DNA from: Myxococcales bacterium
GTDB lineage: Bacteria > Myxococcota > Polyangia > Polyangiales > Polyangiaceae
Reading direction: 5' to 3'
NCBI GenBank assembly: GCA_020430865.1
Contig: JAGQIY010001348.1
Location: 1-9,397 of the forward strand
DNA length: 9,397 nucleotides
The translations under genes were made by a program, and so were the position numbers. Shown piece by piece: positions 1 to 6,658 of the stretch. Under the pieces are notes generated by a model that saw only the letters and a list, made by a program, of their open reading frames with translations, was not told the origin of the DNA and did not search any database. Each line of letters opens with the position of its first letter. Position 1 is the stretch's first letter.

Positions 1-2189
1 AGCGCTCGCATCTTCAACGTCACCTGCAGCTGCGCTGCGCGGCCGCGCACGGGCAGCTTGTAAGCGAACGTGCTGCTCTGCCCGGGGGGGATGGGCTTCA
101 CCGGCTTCCTGTCGAAGGGGCGCACGCGGCTGACCGCGCCGCTCGTGGTGTGCTGGATGACGACCTCGACGGCCCCCGCAGGCTTTGCGAGCACCGCGTC
201 TCCCCGAGCGTCCACCTCGATCTGCCCGCTGGCGTCGACCTTGGGCTCGATGCGATCGAGCAGGAGTTGCTGGAAGCTCACGAGCTGAGGATCGCTCTGG
301 GAACACCCTTGCACGAACTGGCGCACGGGGTTCGTTGGGTCATCCATCGTGGTGGAGTCACACAGGTCGTCTGTGTTGTTGAACAGCACCCCGGAGCTGC
401 CAACCAATTGCCCGGCGGAATCGACGATGCGCACCTCGACGAACATCTGGCGCACGAAGGCGAAGCCGCTCGGCAGGTTGTGCCCGGTACCGGTGTTGCT
501 GATGGTCACGTTGAAGGCGACGCTGGAGCCGAGGTTCTGCACGCCGCTCAGGCTGAGCGTGCCGGCGCTGGCCAGGAGCGCGAGGCGCTTGTCGCGGTGC
601 GGATCCTCGCTCGGGCTGACGTTGATCGGGTAATCGACTCCGACGAAGGAGTGGTCTCGTACCGCGCGCTTCGGCAGCAAGCCGTCCGCTTCGAAGATCG
701 GCCAGGCGTTGCTCGCTGCGCGGTGCGAGCCGGAGAACGGCATGTGACAGCTCACGCAGGTGTCGGGGTTGCCTGCGGCTTGATAGTCCGTCCACTCGTC
801 GAACAGCTGCTGCAGCACCAGGTCTTGCCCCTTCGTGATGCGGCCGTCTCCGGAGGTGTCGTAGGCGACCACGTGGCAGTTGCGGCAGAGCTGGTCAGGG
901 TTGTCGAAGAGGGGGATCTTCTCGCTGGAGTGGTACGCGTTCCCCACGGCATCGTCTCGGGGACCGAAGAAGGTGCTGCCGGGCTTCAGGCCCTTGGCCC
1001 ACTCGGCGAGGCCGCCGCCCCCGGTCACCGGGGTTCCGTTCCACTGATGGCAGACCGAGCAAGTGATGCCCTCGTTCAGGTAGTCGGAGTCTCCGAGGGG
1101 GAACCCGCTGAAGGGTAGCTCGGTCTGGGAGTTGAGGTTCGAGCCGATGGGGCCGTGGCAGTTCACACAGATCTTCTTGGGATCGGGGGAGGGAGCGTCC
1201 TTGAGGATCAGCGCGGCGACCTGATTGTTCTGTACGACCATCACCGGGCTGGTCATGCCGTGGGCGTGCATCGAGTGCCGCCACTGCTGGACGATTTCCT
1301 TGTGGCATTGCACGCAGTCGTCGGCCGAGTGCAGCCCGCCCAGGGTAGCGTTCGGTACGGCGCCCACGGGAAGGACCTTCGAGGGCATGTCACAGGCGCC
1401 ACAGACGTGCAGCGGGATCAGCACCACGAGGATCAGCCCCAGCGGCACGTGAGTCGCGCGCCACATCTGCAGGCGTTCGGTGAACTTTGCCTGCTTCTTC
1501 AGCTTCGCCAGTTCCGCGCGTCGCTGATCGATCAGCGACGCGACTTCGACGAAGACGGTTCGCTCGGCTTCTGGCAGCTCGGCGGCTACTCTGGAGCGTT
1601 CCTGCTCGGCGAGCTCGCGTCCTTCGAGCAGCTCGAGCTTGACGTCTCGAAAGCGCTCGCCTCGACCAGCCGACAGCTTCTCGATCTCCGTCAGCAGCTC
1701 GGCAGCGCGGTCTTCGGTCGCCGCTCGGTTGTAGTTGCCGACCTGCTTCGCCGCCTGTGGAGGTACGCGAAGGTAGGCGAGGCGCCAGACGACGCCGCTC
1801 ACCACCACGAACGCCATCACGCCGAACAGTGTCTTTCCTGTCGACGCGTTGAAGCTGAAGACGCCGTTGCCGGCGTGCGCCCAGGCGACCAGCAGCGCGA
1901 GCAAGCCCAGCCAGACGTGGGAGGACATCCACGCCATCATCGTGCCGCGCCCGAAGACCTTGCTCTCCTGCAGCGTGCGCTTGCGCAGCGAGAAGAAGAA
2001 GGTGGAGAAGAAGAGCGCCGTCGCCAGCAAGCCGAGCAGCACCCCAAGGAAGGTGTAGCCGCGCACCACGCCGGCGATGGTCTTGTAGGCCTGGGTGAGG
2101 CTGCAGCTCGCCAGCGCAGTCACCAGGAAGAGGACGAGCCACCAGACGTTCGACTCGAGGCCTCTCGGCTTGCGCAGCCGCCTAGACAT
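1..2189 (-). CDS. Membrane cytochrome: diheme b-type N-terminus fused to periplasmic pentaheme c domain (3' end outside window)
   Basis: 729 codons are visible and the frame is still open at position 1. Seen: a basic N-terminus, then hydrophobic helices near residues 15-32, 44-67, 86-105, 119-140 and 246-264. Two helices carry paired histidines 14 residues apart (H91/H105 and H247/H261), as in diheme b cytochromes. A charged, helix-prone segment (about 145-245) separates the last two helices. The remainder has five CXXCH motifs: CVQCH 292-296, CVNCH 341-345, CSVCH 377-381, CRNCH 435-439 and CVSCH 478-482. The first, followed by a QQWRHSMHA stretch, resembles cytochrome c554/c' domains. After the hemes comes a beta-rich domain containing GTGHNLPSGF (567-576), a style I associate with multiheme cytochromes. 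By the positive-inside rule the c hemes are periplasmic. Inferred role: carrying electrons across the inner membrane from the iron-sulfur partner encoded just upstream, or exchanging them with quinone. ATG 2189 overlaps the upstream stop (ATGTCTAG) and has a strong Shine-Dalgarno. Heme content is clear; substrate unknown. Confidence 0.88.
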   Translation of the reverse strand, partial: MSRRLRKPRGLESNVWWLVLFLVTALASCSLTQAYKTIAGVVRGYTFLGVLLGLLATALFFSTFFFSLRKRTLQESKVFGRGTMMAWMSSHVWLGLLALLVAWAHAGNGVFSFNASTGKTLFGVMAFVVVSGVVWRLAYLRVPPQAAKQVGNYNRAATEDRAAELLTEIEKLSAGRGERFRDVKLELLEGRELAEQERSRVAAELPEAERTVFVEVASLIDQRRAELAKLKKQAKFTERLQMWRATHVPLGLILVVLIPLHVCGACDMPSKVLPVGAVPNATLGGLHSADDCVQCHKEIVQQWRHSMHAHGMTSPVMVVQNNQVAALILKDAPSPDPKKICVNCHGPIGSNLNSQTELPFSGFPLGDSDYLNEGITCSVCHQWNGTPVTGGGGLAEWAKGLKPGSTFFGPRDDAVGNAYHSSEKIPLFDNPDQLCRNCHVVAYDTSGDGRITKGQDLVLQQLFDEWTDYQAAGNPDTCVSCHMPFSGSHRAASNAWPIFEADGLLPKRAVRDHSFVGVDYPINVSPSEDPHRDKRLALLASAGTLSLSGVQNLGSSVAFNVTISNTGTGHNLPSGFAFVRQMFVEVRIVDSAGQLVGSSGVLFNNTDDLCDSTTMDDPTNPVRQFVQGCSQSDPQLVSFQQLLLDRIEPKVDASGQIEVDARGDAVLAKPAGAVEVVIQHTTSGAVSRVRPFDRKPVKPIPPGQSSTFAYKLPVRGRAAQLQVTLKMRA

Positions 2190-3975
2190 GGCCAGGGCCT
2201 CCTTCCTTCAGCAGGTCGGCGAAGGCGACGGCCGGGTCGACGCGACACGCCGCGCCCACTGGGCAGGCCTTGACGCACGCGTAGTCGGAGTAGCCGGAGC
2301 ACAGATCGCATTTGACGGCGATGCGCTGGTTCTTGACTTCGAGCTCCTGTTTCGCCCGGCGCTCCCTCTCCCCCCCTGCGATGAAGTCCATCAAGCGCGG
2401 CCACAGGCCCGGCTTCTCCTCGGCGACCGCGTGCATGCTTATGTTTCCGTACGGACAGCGTGAAGCGCATGCGCCGCAGCCGATGCAGTTGTCTTCGATG
2501 ATGCGGATCTCGCCGCTCGGCAGGCGCACGATCCCGCTCACGCTGCACATCAAGCAGGCGGGGTCGTCGCAGTGGCGACAGGCGGTGGGGAAGAGGTACT
2601 GATCGATCTGCAGGCCGCGCAGCTGGAGCCGACTGTAGCCGTGGCGGCGTCCGCAAGCGTCGATGCAGTTCTGACAGTTCGTGCACAGGTTCTGGTCGAC
2701 CACCAGCACCTCGCGCCCCTTGGCCAGCCCTTCCTCGACCAAGACGTGCAGGCTGGGCCCCGCGTCACCGTGGGCGGCGACTCCGCCCCAGCCGATGTTT
2801 GGCGAGCGCGCCAGGCGGTCGCTGTCGAAGCTGCCGCGGAGCAGCGCGCTCTGCGCGTCGGGGTACTCCGCCAGCACTTCCCGGATCGCGGAGCCTGGGA
2901 TGCGAATCACTTCCGCGCGGCTAGCGCCCTCGGTGGAATAGAGGCGGACTCCGCTGTTCTCCACGAAGTCGAGCAGGCCGAAGACGTCGCCTTCGCGGAA
3001 GTAGACGAGCAGGCGTTCGCCCCTCTCCGTGCGCTGCTTGGCGCGCAGGAAGCCGCTACGCACCAGGAAGGCGTCCGCGGGGGGCGTGCCCTGCGCAAAC
3101 AAGGTCTCGCCAGCTGCCACGAGCTGCAGCTTGGCGTTCGCGAATAGATCTTCGACTGCCGCCTCGGGCAGCACCCCGAGGGCTCCCGGGTTGCTCGCAT
3201 AACTCCAGAGCGCGCGCTTCTGATACAGGTGCTCGAGGGTCTGCTTGAAGCTCGGGGCGTGTCGCGTGAGCCGGAGCACGCTGACCTTTGGTACCTCGAC
3301 CACGATGCAGCGCTCCAGCGCGTGCACGGTGTAGGGCTCGGGAGCGTCGGCGAGCACGCCCATTTCCCCAAAGAAAGACCCTGGAGAGAGCACGAGGATG
3401 CGGATGTGCTCGCCGCGCAGGCCACGGTTGCTCTGCTCCAGCGAGCCTTCGAGCACCACGAACAGGCGCTCGTGGAAGCTGCCCTCCCAGCACAGAACCT
3501 CGCCCGGCTGGAGGAACCGCAGCGTGCTCTGCAGCACCATGCGTCGCAGATCCCTCGGGCTCGCGCCGCTGAACAAGGGCAACTCGGTCAGCTGCTCCGA
3601 GAGCTCGTCCAGGGACCAGCCCGACGGCGTGGCGCCCTGCGCCGTCTGCAACAGGAGGTCGTAGTCGGGGACGTCGTCCTCCACCTTCATCTTGTTGTAG
3701 AGCACCATGTTGGCCCGGCTCAGATCCGCGGGGCAAGCTGGTACGCACTGGCCACACTGCGTGCACGCGGTCACGAAATCGGCGACGCGAGGGTCGCTGA
3801 TCGTCGGCAGGTGCACCGCGGCGTTCAGCTCCGCGATGGTCACGTTGCGCGACTGAGAGATCGGACAAGCCAACATGCAGTCGTTGCAGCCGATGCAGGC
3901 CATGGCCTGGCTCAGCGCGAGCTCGGCGACCTCTTCGGAGTAATCTTCGGCCTGCAAGGTGTCGAGATGGCTCAT
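2182..3975 (-). CDS. Iron-sulfur electron-transfer protein: 2x[4Fe-4S] + two CNB-like domains + DmsB-like 4x[4Fe-4S]
   Basis: 597 aa, no signal peptide or membrane helix, so cytosolic. Seen in order: two ferredoxin motifs CxxCxxCxxxCP (C27-C37 and C71-C81); two CNB/CRP-type beta-barrel domains (about 131-245 and 262-378); then a DMSO-reductase-B/FdnH-type ferredoxin region with cysteines at 431/434/437/441, 466/469/474/477, 497/500/503/507 and 556/559/567/571. Known: DmsB/FdnH subunits wire an enzyme to a membrane cytochrome b or anchor. Here the next gene encodes a diheme b cytochrome and the previous one an FAD oxidoreductase, so relaying electrons between them is the natural inference. Odd points: CNB1 has FGEMGVL but Glu212 where the cyclic-nucleotide phosphate-binding Arg is expected, and CNB2 lacks both the Glu and the Arg. 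The second tail cluster has C-x2-C-x4-C-x2-C instead of the usual C-x3-C-P ending. ATG 3975 is preferred over upstream in-frame starts because it overlaps the previous stop (ATGA), has GAGGAGG before it, and the extension reads as low-complexity Arg/Gly/Ala sequence. Confidence 0.87.
   Translation of the reverse strand: MSHLDTLQAEDYSEEVAELALSQAMACIGCNDCMLACPISQSRNVTIAELNAAVHLPTISDPRVADFVTACTQCGQCVPACPADLSRANMVLYNKMKVEDDVPDYDLLLQTAQGATPSGWSLDELSEQLTELPLFSGASPRDLRRMVLQSTLRFLQPGEVLCWEGSFHERLFVVLEGSLEQSNRGLRGEHIRILVLSPGSFFGEMGVLADAPEPYTVHALERCIVVEVPKVSVLRLTRHAPSFKQTLEHLYQKRALWSYASNPGALGVLPEAAVEDLFANAKLQLVAAGETLFAQGTPPADAFLVRSGFLRAKQRTERGERLLVYFREGDVFGLLDFVENSGVRLYSTEGASRAEVIRIPGSAIREVLAEYPDAQSALLRGSFDSDRLARSPNIGWGGVAAHGDAGPSLHVLVEEGLAKGREVLVVDQNLCTNCQNCIDACGRRHGYSRLQLRGLQIDQYLFPTACRHCDDPACLMCSVSGIVRLPSGEIRIIEDNCIGCGACASRCPYGNISMHAVAEEKPGLWPRLMDFIAGGERERRAKQELEVKNQRIAVKCDLCSGYSDYACVKACPVGAACRVDPAVAFADLLKEGGPGHV
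2198..2204 (-). promoter_or_regulatory. Shine-Dalgarno for the multiheme cytochrome gene
   Basis: AAGGAGG on the minus strand lies 8 nt before the ATG at 2189, inside the end of the upstream iron-sulfur gene. It is an almost ideal ribosome binding site and fixes the cytochrome start. With the 8-bp gene overlap it suggests both re-initiation and independent loading. Confidence 0.8.
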
Positions 3976-6482
3976 GGCACCTCCTCGAAGCGCAGCATCG
4001 CGCCGCCAACCATCAGCACCTCCTGATGGCGAAGCGGCACGGCCTGGGCACCGATCGGGACGCCGCCCTTGCTGCTGCCGCCGCCGCTGGAAGGGTCGCG
4101 CACGAAGAAGTCGCCTTGCAGTCGCGTGATCTCCAGGGCCACCGACGCGACGCCGGGATCCGCAAGCACCAGACCGCACTCGCCGTGGGTCCCTACATAC
4201 AACCGGTCGCCGATGCGCACCGTGTGGCCGAGGGATCGTCCCGCGATCACGGCCAGCTGTGCGCTGCCGTCCAGGAGACTCCCTCGCGCGACCAAGGGAG
4301 CCTCGGTGTAGACGGCGAGGACCTCTCCCAGTCGCACCTCGGCGCCCTCGCTCAGGGCGACCTCCTGACGTGGGGTCAGGCGCTGCCCTGCGAGAGTGGT
4401 CCCCGACGCCGCCCCCAGGTCCATGACGTATGCCCGACCGTTCACGTAGCGCAAGGCGATGTGCTGAGGCCCGACGCTCATGTCTGCCACGCGGAAATGG
4501 CAGCGAGGATCGCTGCCGATCGTCACCGGATGGCTCCCGAGGGCCACGCTGAGACCGAAGGAGTGCCCCGAGCGGAACTCCAGGCGCGGGGCGCGAGGTC
4601 CGCTCGCCGCCTGGGAGCTGGGCGCCTGGGGCATGCGGGTTTCGGCGTTGGCGGGCAACCTCGGGCAGTCGAGCACGAGCCGGGTGTTGCCGATCTCGAT
4701 GCGATCGCCGTGGCTCAGGGGGTGAACGTGCGTCAACGGTTGGCCATTGACTCTCGTGCCACTGTGGCTGCCGAGATCGCGCAGGTAGAGCCTCTCGCCA
4801 TGCTGCACGATCTGTGCATGGATCACGGCGGCGTGGGGGTCGGTGAGCTTCACCTCGCAGGTGGAGTCCGTGCCGATGTTCAGCGGCTGTGCCGGAATCT
4901 GCCAGCGCTGGCCGGCGCCCTGAACGGTCTCGAGATAGAGGCTCGCGTCGAGTCCACTCGGCTCAGCGCCAACGGCTGGCATCGTCGATGTTGCCGCGCG
5001 GAGACCGATGCTGAGCTGGACGGGCGCGGGGCTGGCCTGCTCGCGTCGTTGCTCCACCTCTTCGGCGGCGCGCTTCGCGACTTCGCCCAATGACGCCAGC
5101 GTCTTCTTCTCGGTGTCTTCCTTGGCGGGGGGGGTGAGGGAGGCTGCGGCGATGGTCATCGTGGCCCGGTAGCCGGGCGTTGCGCCGGGCGGAGGCAACG
5201 TCCCTCCGGATTGCTTCTGCACGAGACGGTTCGAGTGGAGGAACGCCTTGACGTCGAAGCCCGGATCGAGGAGCCGGTGCTTCACGTCGCTGACGTCGAT
5301 GCCCGCATCGACCAGGCGCTTCAAAGCTCGCCCCGTCACGCGCACGCGGGCGCTTCGCTCACCGACCATCAGCGCGCCGACCAGCTTGCCCTGCTTGACT
5401 ACTAGCCGACGATAGCTGATGCTGCCGGTGCCGCGCGGAAAATCAACAAGGTCCTCGCCCCCGTCCTGGTCCTGCACGTTGCCCACAGCTGCGAAATCCA
5501 GATCGAACAATCGCGTGGCGAAGTAGTGCTCGCCGACGCTGTAGCGCTCGTCGACACCAGACATGTTGAGTCCAGCGATGCGCCCCTGTGCACGCGCCGG
5601 CTCCCACAGGGCGAGCGCCTGCCCGTTGAACATCGCGCAATCCCCAGCCGCGTAGACCCCCGGGATGTTGGTCTGCATGCGGTCGTTGACCAGAATGGCG
5701 CCTCGCGAATGCAGCTCGACTCCGCTGCCCTTCAGGAACTCCGAGTTCGGGATCACGCCGATCGCGGCTGCGACCATCTGCACCTCGAGGATGCGGCCCT
5801 GTTTGGTCGTCACGCGGGCGAGGTGACCATCGGGGCCAGCGTGAGCCTGCTCCACCACGTCACCCAGGAACACGTCGATACCCGCCTTGCGTAGGCGTGC
5901 AGCGAGCAGATCCGAGGCGACGGGGTCGAGCGAGCGCGGCAAGAGCCGCGGCGCGAACTCGAGCAGGGTCACCTTCACGCCGTGCTCGAGCATGCCGTGA
6001 GCCCACTCGAGCCCGAGGGCACCTCCGCCGAGCACGACGGCATGTTTCACCCGGCCGGCGCGCACCGAGTCGAGGACGGCGCGCACGTCCTGCACCGTGC
6101 GCAGGGTCATCACACCGGGTAGCTGAGAGCCCGGGAAGTCGGGGTGTCGAGCCCGCGCTCCGCTCGCGAGCAACAGCTGATCGTAGGCTTCGCTGCTGCC
6201 GTTGCTCAGGTTGATGCGCTGCTGCTTGGGGTCCAGGCCAACCACGCGGGTGAAGATGCGATGGATGTGCGCCGCCTCGTAGTAGTCCGGAGGTACCGCC
6301 CAGATCTGGTCTTCCCTCAGTTCCCCCAGGAGGAAGTTAGTCAAAGCCGCGCGGAAATAGGCAGGGTTGGGATCGTCGGTGAGGATCCCGATCGAAGCGG
6401 CGGAGTCTTCGGCGCGAATGGTCTCGGCAGCGGTGATGCCTGCGCCGCCATCACCGATGATCAGATAGCGAGTTCGCGCCAC
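3972..6482 (-). CDS. NAD(P)H-dependent FAD oxidoreductase (NirB/rubredoxin-reductase-like) with three C-terminal FHA domains
   Basis: 836 aa from GTG 6482. Residues 1-420 form a two-dinucleotide-fold flavoprotein. An FAD-binding GxGxxG lies at 10-15 right after the first beta strand, the family motif NPAYFRAALTNFLLGEL at 39-55, an NAD(P)H-binding GGGALG at 152-157, and the second FAD motif GVYAAGDCA at 275-283. A NirB-type C-terminal subdomain follows (about 355-415). There is no CxxxxC redox disulfide, so it belongs with the NirB/rubredoxin/ferredoxin-reductase branch that passes electrons to a separate carrier. A charged helical linker (about 440-515) leads to FHA-like domains at about 520-605, 632-728 and 741-836. 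In all three the phosphothreonine-binding Arg after the conserved Gly is replaced (T538, S657, T765). No membrane helix or signal peptide. First gene of the operon; the probable acceptor is the iron-sulfur protein encoded next. Start: an in-frame ATG at 6578 would add 32 residues without homology and run over the palindromic intergenic site, so GTG 6482, directly before the FAD fold, is preferred; it lacks a good Shine-Dalgarno. Physiological substrate unknown. Confidence 0.85.
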   Translation of the reverse strand: MARTRYLIIGDGGAGITAAETIRAEDSAASIGILTDDPNPAYFRAALTNFLLGELREDQIWAVPPDYYEAAHIHRIFTRVVGLDPKQQRINLSNGSSEAYDQLLLASGARARHPDFPGSQLPGVMTLRTVQDVRAVLDSVRAGRVKHAVVLGGGALGLEWAHGMLEHGVKVTLLEFAPRLLPRSLDPVASDLLAARLRKAGIDVFLGDVVEQAHAGPDGHLARVTTKQGRILEVQMVAAAIGVIPNSEFLKGSGVELHSRGAILVNDRMQTNIPGVYAAGDCAMFNGQALALWEPARAQGRIAGLNMSGVDERYSVGEHYFATRLFDLDFAAVGNVQDQDGGEDLVDFPRGTGSISYRRLVVKQGKLVGALMVGERSARVRVTGRALKRLVDAGIDVSDVKHRLLDPGFDVKAFLHSNRLVQKQSGGTLPPPGATPGYRATMTIAAASLTPPAKEDTEKKTLASLGEVAKRAAEEVEQRREQASPAPVQLSIGLRAATSTMPAVGAEPSGLDASLYLETVQGAGQRWQIPAQPLNIGTDSTCEVKLTDPHAAVIHAQIVQHGERLYLRDLGSHSGTRVNGQPLTHVHPLSHGDRIEIGNTRLVLDCPRLPANAETRMPQAPSSQAASGPRAPRLEFRSGHSFGLSVALGSHPVTIGSDPRCHFRVADMSVGPQHIALRYVNGRAYVMDLGAASGTTLAGQRLTPRQEVALSEGAEVRLGEVLAVYTEAPLVARGSLLDGSAQLAVIAGRSLGHTVRIGDRLYVGTHGECGLVLADPGVASVALEITRLQGDFFVRDPSSGGGSSKGGVPIGAQAVPLRHQEVLMVGGAMLRFEEVP
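3980..3986 (-). promoter_or_regulatory. Shine-Dalgarno for the iron-sulfur/CNB gene
   Basis: GAGGAGG on the minus strand sits 4 nt before the ATG at 3975, within the last codons of the FAD/FHA gene. It selects ATG 3975 over an in-frame start at 4179 that would add 68 implausible residues. The ATGA stop/start overlap (3972-3975) implies translational coupling. Confidence 0.7.
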
Positions 6483-6528
6483 GATCCGAGACCATATCAA
6501 GGGCGGACGCCGCCAACCCACGATCTGG

Positions 6529-6545
6529 ATATCAGCGACTGATAT
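6529..6545. promoter_or_regulatory. Perfect 17-bp palindrome, candidate operator between divergent genes
   Basis: ATATCAG-CGA-CTGATAT: two 7-bp arms in exact inverted repeat around a 3-bp spacer, AT-rich within GC-rich DNA. It lies 47 bp upstream of the flavoprotein GTG (6482) and 114 bp upstream of the kinase GTG (6659). A similar half-site, ATATCAA, occurs at 6494-6500. The symmetry fits a dimeric helix-turn-helix regulator. It resembles an FNR/CRP-type site only loosely (ATCA arms but a 3-nt spacer). The regulator cannot be named. Confidence 0.55.
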
Positions 6546-6625
6546 TCGAGCCGTCGAGCGTGTGCAGGTGTGGGTCATCCGACCCAGCGCGCTGGTCAGG
6601 GCGGTGGGTCGGGATGGAGGCTCTG

Positions 6626-6652
6626 TTGGTGGGACAGGTCGTCGTGTAGCAT
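6626..6652 (+). promoter_or_regulatory. Weak candidate promoter of the kinase gene (possibly leaderless)
   Basis: TTGGTG (6626-6631) and TAGCAT (6647-6652) are separated by 15 nt, a poor sigma-70 match with short spacing. The -10-like box ends 6 nt before the GTG at 6659, so transcription could start at or next to the start codon. This would fit the lack of a properly spaced Shine-Dalgarno (the only GGAG is 1 nt from the GTG). Speculative. Confidence 0.2.
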
Positions 6653-6658
6653 CGGAGC

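Noticed and set aside
150..1118. Long plus-strand open frame (322 codons)
   Set aside because: It lies opposite the multiheme cytochrome gene, whose CXXCH motifs and membrane helices are unmistakable. The translation is Arg/Ala/Val/His-rich with no domain, typical of an antisense shadow in GC-rich DNA.
1155..2273. Long plus-strand open frame (372 codons)
   Set aside because: It covers the antisense of the cytochrome N-terminus and the gene junction, has a low-complexity Gln/His/Arg-rich product and no recognisable motif.
3976..4179. 68-residue N-terminal extension of the iron-sulfur protein
   Set aside because: The sequence is Arg/Gly/Ala low complexity overlapping the FHA3 coding region. 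ATG 3975 has a Shine-Dalgarno and an ATGA overlap.
3972..6482. Assimilatory nitrite reductase NirB
   Set aside because: Only the FAD/NAD(P)H half resembles NirB. The siroheme/4Fe-4S sulfite-nitrite reductase part is absent and replaced by FHA domains.
6529..6545. FNR box
   Set aside because: The arms contain ATCA/TGAT, but the FNR consensus TTGAT-N4-ATCAA has the opposite arm order and a 4-nt spacer, so the regulator is left unnamed.
6483..6578. 32-residue N-terminal extension of the flavoprotein from ATG 6578
   Set aside because: It has no ribosome site, precedes the normal FAD-fold start, and would place the palindrome inside a coding sequence.
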